A DNA stretch of 64,000 nt from JADJOM01 sp046327715 (GTDB taxonomy: Bacteria > Gemmatimonadota > Gemmatimonadetes > Gemmatimonadales > GWC2-71-9): assembly GCA_046327715.1 (NCBI GenBank), contig JAXLXY010000007.1, positions 172,505 through 236,504 on the forward strand. The letters run 5' to 3'. Position numbers and translations under genes: made by a program. This document shows, one piece after another, positions 1 to 6,890 of the stretch. The notes below the pieces were generated by a model. The model worked only from the letters and a program-made list of their open reading frames with translations. It was not told the DNA's origin and did not search any database. Position 1 is the stretch's first letter. The number at the start of each line of letters is the position of its first letter.

Positions 1-377
1 GCCAGTTCGCCCGCCGCATGCGCCAGCGCCGCGTTGGCGCGGTTGATCGTCGCCGCGCCCAGGCGGAAGGAGCCGAGCATCCCCCGCTCCAGCACCCGCC
101 GGTAGTACTTCCCCTCGCTCGCGTGGGTGAGGGACGCCCCGGCCTCGCGCACGAAGGCGTCGACCAGGTCGAGGAGGTGATTGATGCCGCGCCGCATCTC
201 GTCCACGTCCTCGCCCAGGTGCAGGTCGCGGAGCCGGGGCTCGAGGTTGCCCCGCGCCGCCTCCCGGCAGACCACCAGCATCTGCCGCATGGCCTCGTGA
301 TAGCGTTCGTTCTGCGCCCGGGCCTCGGCCAGTTCGGCCTCGAGGCGCGACGCGTCGGGGAGAGTCTCGGTCAGCAT
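1..377 (-). CDS. Methyl-accepting chemotaxis protein, N-terminal part (truncated by window edge)
   Basis: Partial gene; about 125 N-terminal codons are visible and the rest lies beyond base 1. The predicted start has an acidic coiled-coil-like segment, then a HAMP-like stretch containing the short motifs DLVDAFVREAG and GKYYRRVLERGMLGSF. These are typical of soluble or PAS-linked chemoreceptors, upstream of the missing methyl-accepting signalling domain. No transmembrane segment is visible. Its ATG overlaps the stop of the upstream PAS gene by 7 nt, so the two are probably co-translated. I infer that the PAS protein senses and this protein signals to CheA/CheW. The class is well supported by the motifs; the signalling tip is not in view. 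Confidence 0.75.
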   Translation of the reverse strand, partial: MLTETLPDASRLEAELAEARAQNERYHEAMRQMLVVCREAARGNLEPRLRDLHLGEDVDEMRRGINHLLDLVDAFVREAGASLTHASEGKYYRRVLERGMLGSFRLGAATINRANAALAHAAGEL

Positions 378-925
378 GCGGCCCCCGCGGTGGCGCCGTT
401 GGTGAGGCCCCAGACGAACTCGTCATAGCTCACCCCCGCCCCCTTGAGCGTGGCGAGCAGCAGCTGGGTTGAGGCCGCGATCTGGTCCGCCTTGCGCTCG
501 TGCTTGGCCTCCTCTGCGCACAGGGCGGCGTAGATGGGGCGCACCTGGTCCACCGCCTCCCGGCGCGGGACCCGGCGGTTGGAGTGGTAGCCGAGGATCT
601 CGCCGGTGGGGCCCAGGGTGGGGGTCACGTGGGCCAGTACCCAGTAGTGCTCGCCGGTGCGGGCCAGGTTCACCACGTAGGCGAAGATCTCGCGCCGGGC
701 CCGGATGGTGTCCCACAGGAACTGGAACACGCAGCGCGGCATCTCGGGGTGGCGGATGAGGCTGTGCGGCGCCCCGATCAGCTCCTCCTCGGAATAGCCC
801 GAGACGCGGATGAACACGTCGTTGGCGTAGGTGATGGCGCCCTGGAGATCCGTCTTGCTGACGATGATCTCATCTTCCTCGAAAAATCGCTCGCGGCCGT
901 TGGGCCGCACATCCCGGAACCCCAT
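371..925 (-). CDS. Aer-like PAS sensor protein (stand-alone)
   Basis: 184 aa. One PAS domain (about residues 15-125) closely resembles the Escherichia coli aerotaxis receptor Aer: the short motif RHPEMP matches the RHPDMP of Aer, and GEHYWVLAHVTP matches its FAD-contacting region. The protein ends about 60 residues after the PAS domain and has no membrane anchor or signalling domain. These appear to be supplied by the overlapping downstream chemoreceptor gene. Together they would be a split redox or oxygen taxis receptor. The start ATG at 925 follows a purine-rich GAGAGGGGG stretch. FAD binding is inferred from the Aer family and is not proven. The sensor could bind another cofactor. Confidence 0.8.
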   Translation of the reverse strand: MGFRDVRPNGRERFFEEDEIIVSKTDLQGAITYANDVFIRVSGYSEEELIGAPHSLIRHPEMPRCVFQFLWDTIRARREIFAYVVNLARTGEHYWVLAHVTPTLGPTGEILGYHSNRRVPRREAVDQVRPIYAALCAEEAKHERKADQIAASTQLLLATLKGAGVSYDEFVWGLTNGATAGAAC

Positions 926-1099
926 CCCGTCCCCCTCTCCCGTTTCCGGCCAGCTGCGCCCCTGGTACCGGGCGCCGGCAACACGCTCGTCCCGGGAGTA
1001 TCGGCCCGCGGGGGGAGGAGTTGACCGAGGTGCCGGGCCGGATCATGAATTTTTCTTCGCGATCGGCGCTGGCACGCGGCTGCGGGGGGGGTGGGGGAA

Positions 1100-2266
1100 T
1101 CAGGCCGCGTGTGCGGGATGGAGCGGCCGGGCCGGCGGTGCGCTCCCGATGACGCGGACATAATCCTCGAGGAGCCGGTCGATGACGGGGTCCCAGCCCC
1201 GTGCCCGGGCGGTGGCCAGGCCGGCGGCCTGGAGCGGGCGGCGCAGCCCCGGGTCCGCGATCGCCGCGGCGAGGGCGGAGGCGAGGGCCGCGGGGTCGCC
1301 CGGGGGCACCAGCAGGGTGTTGTGACGGTCGAGCGCGAAATCGAGCACCCCGCCCGCGCCGACGCTCAGCGACGCCACCCCGCTGGCCATGGCCTCGAGG
1401 AGCACGTTGCCGAAGGTCTCGGTGGCGGAGGGCTGCACGAAGAGGTCGGATGAGGCATAGGCGGTGGCGAGCGCGTCCCCGCGCAGCAGCCCCGCCAGGT
1501 GTACCCGCGGCAGCGCCCGCCCGCGGATGGCCCCTTCCATGGCGCCCCGGCCCACGAAGACCAGGTGCGCCCCGGGGTGCCGGCGCGCCACCCGCTCCCA
1601 CGCGTCGAGCAGCAGGGGCACGCTCTTCTCCGGGGCGAGGCGCCCAACACAGGTGACCAGCACGTCGTCCCGCCCGACCCCGAACCGGGCGCGCCAGGCG
1701 TCGCTGCGGAACCGGGGGTGGAACTCGGCGGTGTCCACGCCCCGGCTCCAGATCCCGGTGTGGTGCACCCCGCGGGCATGCAGGCGCGCTTCGTAGAGCC
1801 GTCCCGGGGCGAGTACGATTCGGGCCGCCTGGTAGAACCGGCGCAGGTACTCCCATCCCGGCCCCACCAGCAGGTCGAGCCCGTAACGCCCGGCGTAGCT
1901 CTCGTAGTCGGTGTGGGCCGAGGCCACGAGCGGCACGCCGAGGGTGCGCGCGGCCCGTGCCCCGGCGCGGCCCAGGCTGAACTCGGTCAGGCAGTGCACG
2001 ACGTCGGGCGCGAAGCCGGCCAGGTCGGCGAGGATCCGGCCCTGGTGCGGGAAGGCCCACTGCACCTCGGGCGAGAGGAAGAGGGGCCGGCTGGGCGAAC
2101 GATGCACCTCGACGCGGTCGGACTCGCCCGCCGGGAGCGGATAGGTGGCGGTATACACCCGCACCGCGTGGCCGCGGGCGGTGAGGGCGGCCACGGTCCG
2201 CTCCAGGGTGCGGGCCACGCCGCTCACCATGGGCCAGTACACTTCGGAAAAGAACGCGATCCGCAT
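1100..2266 (-). CDS. Glycosyltransferase family 4 (GT-B fold)
   Basis: 388 aa. The N-terminus MRIAFFSEVYWP and the ETFGNVLLE signature (EX7E type) near residue 300 mark a retaining GT4 enzyme. It resembles the group that includes mannosyltransferases of the MgtA/PimB type and SqdX-like enzymes. The acceptor half carries a His-rich loop (ASAHTDYESY). The ATG at 2266 was chosen because GGGAGGG lies about 7 nt upstream and the family consensus begins there; upstream in-frame codons lack similarity. No membrane segment, so probably a cytosolic or peripheral enzyme adding a hexose to a lipid or glycan. The substrate cannot be told. A partial inverted repeat (CACGCGGC) flanks the stop codon and may terminate transcription. 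Confidence 0.88.
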   Translation of the reverse strand: MRIAFFSEVYWPMVSGVARTLERTVAALTARGHAVRVYTATYPLPAGESDRVEVHRSPSRPLFLSPEVQWAFPHQGRILADLAGFAPDVVHCLTEFSLGRAGARAARTLGVPLVASAHTDYESYAGRYGLDLLVGPGWEYLRRFYQAARIVLAPGRLYEARLHARGVHHTGIWSRGVDTAEFHPRFRSDAWRARFGVGRDDVLVTCVGRLAPEKSVPLLLDAWERVARRHPGAHLVFVGRGAMEGAIRGRALPRVHLAGLLRGDALATAYASSDLFVQPSATETFGNVLLEAMASGVASLSVGAGGVLDFALDRHNTLLVPPGDPAALASALAAAIADPGLRRPLQAAGLATARARGWDPVIDRLLEDYVRVIGSAPPARPLHPAHAA

Positions 2267-2418
2267 CCCGCCCTCCCGGGGTTCGGGGTCCGGTGCACAG
2301 TCTCGCGCCCGGTGGTCGCCGCGGGGTGACCGGACGGTCACAAGCGGGCGACGGTCACGGGACTATCGCTCTGGCCCCGGACGGGGAACCTTGCAGGACC
2401 CTCTCACGTTGGATCGGC

Positions 2419-2652
2419 ATGGCCATGATTGCTCCATCCCTCGCCGAGTGGCTGGTCCGGCTCGCGGCCGGTTACCTCGCCCTCGGGGCGCTGTTCGCCA
2501 TCCCGTTCGCCTTCCACTGGGTCAACCGGCTGGACGACGTGGCCGCCCACGGCACGCCGGGGTTCCGCCTGCTCCTCCTCCCGGGGGCGGTGCTGCTGTG
2601 GCCGGTGCTGGCGCACCGGCTCGGCGGCTCGACGGCTCGGCGGCACGAATGA
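2419..2652 (+). CDS. Small membrane protein (first gene of reductase operon)
   Basis: 77 aa with two predicted membrane helices (about residues 8-30 and 45-65). It begins MAMIAPSLAEW and contains GFRLLLLPGAVLLWPVL, a pattern I associate with small conserved membrane proteins found beside membrane oxidoreductases. Its stop overlaps the next start as ATGA, and that gene overlaps the large ferric-reductase/Rieske gene in the same way, so all three are probably translationally coupled and the protein may be an accessory subunit. The C-terminal residues are encoded by a 9-bp CGGCTCGGC-type simple repeat (2617-2645), so the tail may be recently added. The start at 2419 is preceded by GGA only. Function unknown. 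Confidence 0.65.
   Translation: MAMIAPSLAEWLVRLAAGYLALGALFAIPFAFHWVNRLDDVAAHGTPGFRLLLLPGAVLLWPVLAHRLGGSTARRHE
2617..2645. repeat. CGGCTCGGC-type 9-bp repeat (reverse of GAGCCGCCG)
   Basis: About three copies in reverse orientation lie over the last codons of the 77-aa membrane protein. It belongs to the same dispersed family as 12876, 14137 and 17394. Confidence 0.85.
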
Positions 2653-2816
2653 TCCGCGCCCTGCGCGACCGGCACCGCCGGATGATCCCCTGGGTGGCGC
2701 TGGTCACCGCCCTGCTGGTGGGCTGGGCCCTCGGCTCGGCCCCAGCCCCGCGTGCCAGCGGCCGAGCCGCCCTGAAGGACTCCCTCGGGCCCGAGCCGCC
2801 GAGCCACGCGCCATGA
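2649..2816 (+). CDS. Single-span small membrane protein
   Basis: 55 aa: a short basic N-terminus (RDRHRRM), one predicted membrane helix (about residues 12-30) and a hydrophilic tail. It starts inside the stop of the upstream gene (ATGA) and ends inside the start of the Rieske fusion gene (ATGA). This supports it as a real gene despite its size. The architecture suggests a small stabilising subunit of the downstream reductase; that is inference. I recognise no named family. Confidence 0.6.
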   Translation: MIRALRDRHRRMIPWVALVTALLVGWALGSAPAPRASGRAALKDSLGPEPPSHAP

Positions 2817-4636
2817 GCGCCGCGTACAAGGCGGTCAACTGGAACCGGCAGAAGTTCATCTATGACGGCGTGCTGGCGGCGGGCGTGCTGGGGTGCCTGC
2901 TGCTCTTCCCGGCCCTCACGCTCTGGCGCGACCCGGAGGCCACGCTGGAAACGGCGCTGATCCGCGGGCTCGGCACCACGGCGTTCACGCTGCTCACGAT
3001 CATCCTGGCCATCGGCCCGCTGGCCCGGCTCGACCCGCACTTCCTCCCGCTGCTCTACAACCGCCGGCACCTCGGCGTGACGATGTGCCTGCTGGCCCTG
3101 GCGCACGCCGTGTTCACGCTGGTCCAGTTCCACGCCCTGGGCGACGTGAACCCGTTCGTCTCCCTGCTCAGCGCCGCCGCGCATCCCGGCCGGCCCGACG
3201 CCTTTCCCTTCGAGCTGCTGGGCCTCGCCGCCCTGGGCATCCTGCTGGTGATGGCGGCGACCAGCCACGACTTCTGGCTGGCCACCCTGTCGGCGCCGTT
3301 CTGGAAGGCACTGCACATGCTGGTGTACGTGGCCTACGCGCTGCTGGTGGCGCACGTGGCGCTCGGAACGCTGCAGCAGACCGGCAGCGTGGTGCCGGCC
3401 GCCCTGCTGGTGGCGGCGGCCGCGGGCGTCTTCGGGCTGCACCTGGCGGCGGGGCGGCGTGAGGGGTCGCGTGACCGCGACGAGGCACCGCGGACCGCGG
3501 AGGGGTGGGTGGACGTGGGGCCGGTCGGGACCATCCCCGAGGGGCGCGCGCGGATGGCGGTGGTGGGCGGCGAGCGGATCGCGGTGTTCCGCTACGACGG
3601 CAAGGTCTCGTGCGTGTCGAACGTCTGCCGGCACCAGAACGGCCCGCTCGCCGAGGGAAAGATCGTCGACGGCTGCATCACCTGCCCCTGGCACGGCTAC
3701 CAGTACCTGCCGGACAGCGGCCAGTCACCCCCGCCATTCACCGAGACCATTCCCACCTACGACGTGCGCGTGGTCGCTGGGCGGGTGCTGGTGCACCCCG
3801 AGGCACACCCGGCAGGCACGCGCGTGGAGCCGGCGCGGATCGCGGAGGTGCCGGCAGCCGGCGGGGCCACGGACGACCCGTTCTATGTGGGTTACCACAC
3901 CGCGGCCCCGGCGGGGATCGCGCGGGCCACCAAGACCAGGGTGGCGGGGCTCCTGGCCGGTGCGCTTGGCGTGATCGCCGTGCTCGCCCTGACACAGGAC
4001 CGTGCCGGGCCGGGGATTTTCGAGTACGGCCACCCGCGCGTGCTGCATGGCCAGATCCGGGAGTTCCCCTACCCTGCCCTGATGGTCCCCGCCGATGGCG
4101 GCGAAGGCCGCCAGGCGACGTACACGCGATACCTGCTGGTGGCCGCGGGCAAGCACGGCGCGCAGGGCCTCACGGCCGGGCGGGACGGCCAGTGGGCCGA
4201 CGTGCGCGGCGTGCGCATCGCGCGGGGCCAGCGGGAGATGCTCGAGGTGACCGCGGGCGGCATCCTCGAGACGCCACCGGCGCCCAACGTCCGCCTGGGC
4301 ATCCAGGTGCCCGCGCCGGTGTCCCGCGGGGTGCTGCGCCTCACCGGCGAGATCGTGGACAGCAAGTGCTGGCTCGGCGTGATGAAGCCGGCCCGGCACA
4401 CGGTGCACCGTGGCTGCGCCACCCGCTGCCTGAGCGGCGGCATCCCGCCACTGCTCATGACCACCGGCGCCGATGGCGCGCCGGTCCACCTGCTGCTCTC
4501 GGACGCGGACGGCGGGCCGGCCCCCGGGTGGTTCCGGGGGCTGGTGGGGATCCGCGTGATGCTGACGGGCGAGGTGATTGACCTGGGCGACCTGCAGCTG
4601 CTCAGGGTCCGGGAGGCGGTGGTGGCGGGGCGTTAG
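2813..4636 (+). CDS. Ferric-reductase-like transmembrane / Rieske 2Fe-2S fusion protein
   Basis: 607 aa. Residues about 15-215 form a six-helix ferric-reductase-like (MsrQ/YedZ-type) haem-binding domain with His in NRRHLG, LAHAVF, LHMLVY and VAHVALG. Residues about 225-335 are a Rieske domain with both ligand pairs intact: C272-x-H274 and C291-x2-H294. A further helix (about 383-403) leads to a C-terminal domain with a conserved Cys/His block (DSKCWLGVMKP from about C519, then HRGCATRCLSGGIPP). The likely role is electron transfer between a quinol or soluble donor and a membrane acceptor; the partner is unknown. It is the last gene of a coupled three-gene operon. The fusion and the C-terminal Cys block are unusual. 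Confidence is high for the domains and low for the reaction. Confidence 0.85.
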   Translation: MSAAYKAVNWNRQKFIYDGVLAAGVLGCLLLFPALTLWRDPEATLETALIRGLGTTAFTLLTIILAIGPLARLDPHFLPLLYNRRHLGVTMCLLALAHAVFTLVQFHALGDVNPFVSLLSAAAHPGRPDAFPFELLGLAALGILLVMAATSHDFWLATLSAPFWKALHMLVYVAYALLVAHVALGTLQQTGSVVPAALLVAAAAGVFGLHLAAGRREGSRDRDEAPRTAEGWVDVGPVGTIPEGRARMAVVGGERIAVFRYDGKVSCVSNVCRHQNGPLAEGKIVDGCITCPWHGYQYLPDSGQSPPPFTETIPTYDVRVVAGRVLVHPEAHPAGTRVEPARIAEVPAAGGATDDPFYVGYHTAAPAGIARATKTRVAGLLAGALGVIAVLALTQDRAGPGIFEYGHPRVLHGQIREFPYPALMVPADGGEGRQATYTRYLLVAAGKHGAQGLTAGRDGQWADVRGVRIARGQREMLEVTAGGILETPPAPNVRLGIQVPAPVSRGVLRLTGEIVDSKCWLGVMKPARHTVHRGCATRCLSGGIPPLLMTTGADGAPVHLLLSDADGGPAPGWFRGLVGIRVMLTGEVIDLGDLQLLRVREAVVAGR

Positions 4637-4650
4637 CCGGGCGGGCGCCC

Positions 4651-5073
4651 CTACGGCTCGGTCACCACCGTGACGCTGTCCACGTAATAGGGCGTGTCGC
4701 CGAAGCAGCTGGTGGGGACCCCGCGGTGTTCGCTGTAGTGCACCCGCACCGGCTTGCCCACCAGGGAATCGAGCTGCCGGGCGATGCGGTCGTCGCGCAC
4801 GGTGAAGTTCCACACGTTGGGCGCCACCTGGGCCACCACCGACTGCCACAGCTCGCCCTCGTGGGTTTTGCAGACCCAGCCCTTCTTCGAGAACTTCTGC
4901 AGCAGGCCGCTCCGGTAGCCGTTGGAGTAGTCCCAGTGCAGCGCCAGCCAGGTGTAGAGCGCCAGCAGGAGGATCGGCCCGAGCAGGGCGATCACCAGGT
5001 ACTTGCCGAAGCGCCGCCGCGGGCGGGGCGCCGGCGCGTCGGGGGCGGGAGCGGTCGTGTCAGGGCTGGTCAT
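4651..5073 (-). CDS. Conserved membrane-anchored protein of unknown function
   Basis: 140 aa. A Pro/Arg-rich cytoplasmic tail, one membrane helix (about residues 25-47), then an external domain with YSNGYRSG, FSKKGWVCKTHEGEL and a short C-terminal beta-rich part. I recognise it as a widespread uncharacterised family with the pattern GYR.G.L.KFS.KG...KT.EGEL. A TATCAT hexamer ends 7 nt before the ATG and there is no Shine-Dalgarno sequence, so the mRNA is probably leaderless. It converges on the Rieske fusion gene with a 14-bp gap. No role can be assigned. Confidence 0.75.
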   Translation of the reverse strand: MTSPDTTAPAPDAPAPRPRRRFGKYLVIALLGPILLLALYTWLALHWDYSNGYRSGLLQKFSKKGWVCKTHEGELWQSVVAQVAPNVWNFTVRDDRIARQLDSLVGKPVRVHYSEHRGVPTSCFGDTPYYVDSVTVVTEP

Positions 5074-5080
5074 GGGCGCA

Positions 5081-5086
5081 ATGATA
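5081..5086 (-). promoter_or_regulatory. -10 element TATCAT of a leaderless-type start
   Basis: A minus-strand TATCAT ending 7 nt before the ATG at 5073 (spacer TGCGCCC). Confidence 0.65.
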
Positions 5087-5118
5087 ACCGGTGGGCGGAA
5101 TCGCGCCAGCGGCGCGGG

Positions 5119-6780
5119 CTAGAGCCCGCGCGGCTGGGTGTTGAACGTGAGGCCCGAGGCGATGACGAACACCCAGCCCGCCTTCTCCTGGTCGTTCTTG
5201 AAGCGGTAGGCCAGGTCGAGGCGGGTCTGGTTGGCGTCGGCCACGCGCGAGGGGCCGAGCCGGATGCCCATGCCGAGGTTGGTGCCGGTGCGTCGCTTGG
5301 TGCCGTTGAACCAGGCCCCGCCGTGGTCGACGAAGCCGGCCACGCCGATGGCGAGGGTCTTGAGCACCTCGTCGGCGAGGATCACCCGGTACTCGGCGGT
5401 GGTGAAGTAGGTGCGGTCGCCGGTGAAGGCGTGGATCGGGAAGCCGCGGGGCCCGACCGCGAAGCCGAGGTCGAACTCGGTACCCTGCACCGGATTCCTG
5501 ATCCAGCCGATGTCGGCGTGGCCGATGGCCAGGTGGCCGCGATGCGGCTTGACCACCACCGTGCCCCCGAGGACCGCGGAGCCGGAGTCGAGGCCGGCCG
5601 AGGTCACCACGCCGTTGAGGCGGCCGTCGAGCCACGCGAACCCGCCCTTGGCGAGCTGGCGGCCGAGCCGGATCTGCGCCAGGCCGCCGAGGCCGTCGCG
5701 GTGGTAGCCGAGGAACTCGGGGGCGGCGAAGAGCTGCACCCGGGCGAAGGTGCTCAGGTCCACGTCCTCGTCCTGGCCCACGCGCGCAAAGCCGCTGGTG
5801 ACGGCGAAGTTGGCGCGGCGCCACTCGAGGAACGGGCCGAGCGCGGCGGTGACGCTGCGGGTGGTGGTCCGGGTGGGCCAGGGGACGAAGTCGTCGCGGC
5901 GCACCTGCCCGGTGACGCCCACGCGCAGGTACCCCTTGCTGCTGGCATAGAGGGCGTGTCCCGCCTCCACCCGGCCCAGCACGAAGCGGCGGCGCAGGGA
6001 GTCGGCCGGGTCGCCGACGCCGTCGCGGAAGCGCAGCACCCGCTCGTTGCGGATGTCGAGCAGGGTGGTGATGCCGTTGCGGTCCGAGAGGCTGAAGAAC
6101 GGCCGCTCGATGGCCACCTGGCCGCGGGCGCCGTCGGAGCGGTCCTCGTAGCGCAGCCCGAGCGACACCCGCTTGGCGATGAGCCGCGGCTGCAGGAACT
6201 GGAAGTTGAGGCTGTTGCGGTCGGGGGTGTGGCGGTAGCGGGTGGCGAAGCGGGTGCCGGTGCCGAGCAGGTTGCGCTCGATCAGGGCCAACTGCCAGTC
6301 GGTCTGCTTGCCCGCCGAGCGGAAGCGCACGTCGACCTGGGTGGTCCAGCCGTCCTTGGTGATGACCTGGAGCACCACGCCGCTGTCGGCGGTGACGGTG
6401 TCCACCACCACCTTCCGGAACAGGCCGCGGGTGCGGAGGTTGCGCGCCATCTCGGAGGCCTTCACCGAGTCGTACGGCTCCCCCACCTTGAAGAGCAGCT
6501 CCGACTCGACGATGCCGGGCCGGGTCATGACATGGAGCCCGTTGCCGATCTTGCCGAACCACTTGTGCGCGTCGGCGCTGTCGAAGACGTCGGACTGGAT
6601 GATCCGGATCTTCACGATCCGGCGCAGGGTATCGGGCATCCCGACCGGCCCGAAGGCGGAGTCGCGGCCGATGGGGGCGACCCCGACCGGCTTGAAGGCC
6701 GAGTCGCGGGCGGCGGGCGGCAGGCTGTCCTGGGCGGCCAGCCCGAGCGGCGCGAGCGCCACCAGGCAGGCCGTCAACAT
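5119..6780 (-). CDS. Omp85/BamA-TamA family outer-membrane protein
   Basis: 553 aa. A signal peptide ends LAAQ|D. A linker carries a duplicated DSAF.PVG unit (about residues 25-45). A POTRA-like segment (about 55-165) leads to a 16-strand-type barrel predicted from alternating hydrophobic strands, closing with the aromatic-rich NTQPRGL end. It lacks the multiple POTRAs of BamA, so it is more like a TamA- or TpsB-like or 'surface antigen' Omp85 protein. It acts in the outer membrane, presumably in insertion or export of a protein or lipid. TATGAT at 6820-6825 lies 39 nt upstream as a plausible -10. It stands alone between a small membrane protein and a divergent glycan gene. Confidence 0.75.
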   Translation of the reverse strand: MLTACLVALAPLGLAAQDSLPPAARDSAFKPVGVAPIGRDSAFGPVGMPDTLRRIVKIRIIQSDVFDSADAHKWFGKIGNGLHVMTRPGIVESELLFKVGEPYDSVKASEMARNLRTRGLFRKVVVDTVTADSGVVLQVITKDGWTTQVDVRFRSAGKQTDWQLALIERNLLGTGTRFATRYRHTPDRNSLNFQFLQPRLIAKRVSLGLRYEDRSDGARGQVAIERPFFSLSDRNGITTLLDIRNERVLRFRDGVGDPADSLRRRFVLGRVEAGHALYASSKGYLRVGVTGQVRRDDFVPWPTRTTTRSVTAALGPFLEWRRANFAVTSGFARVGQDEDVDLSTFARVQLFAAPEFLGYHRDGLGGLAQIRLGRQLAKGGFAWLDGRLNGVVTSAGLDSGSAVLGGTVVVKPHRGHLAIGHADIGWIRNPVQGTEFDLGFAVGPRGFPIHAFTGDRTYFTTAEYRVILADEVLKTLAIGVAGFVDHGGAWFNGTKRRTGTNLGMGIRLGPSRVADANQTRLDLAYRFKNDQEKAGWVFVIASGLTFNTQPRGL

Positions 6781-6819
6781 GCGGAACGACAGGGCGTGCT
6801 CCGGGAACTGTGACGCGGA

Positions 6820-6825
6820 ATCATA
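6820..6825 (-). promoter_or_regulatory. -10 element TATGAT for the Omp85 gene
   Basis: A minus-strand TATGAT 39 nt before the ATG at 6780; the leader has a GGAG sequence that is too far (22 nt) from the start to be the main ribosome site. Confidence 0.5.
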
Positions 6826-6877
6826 AGGGGGCCCGCGCGGCCTCCGTAAGGGCGTGGCGGGCCCCCGGACCCCGGAC

Positions 6878-6883
6878 TACTTT
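6878..6883 (+). promoter_or_regulatory. -10 element TACTTT of a leaderless-type start
   Basis: Ends 7 nt before the GTG at 6891 (spacer CCGCCCC). It supports choosing that GTG. Confidence 0.6.
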
Positions 6884-6890
6884 CCGCCCC

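Noticed and set aside
4726..6813. A 695-codon plus-strand frame over the Omp85 gene
   Set aside because: An antisense shadow. The minus strand has a signal peptide and barrel strands.
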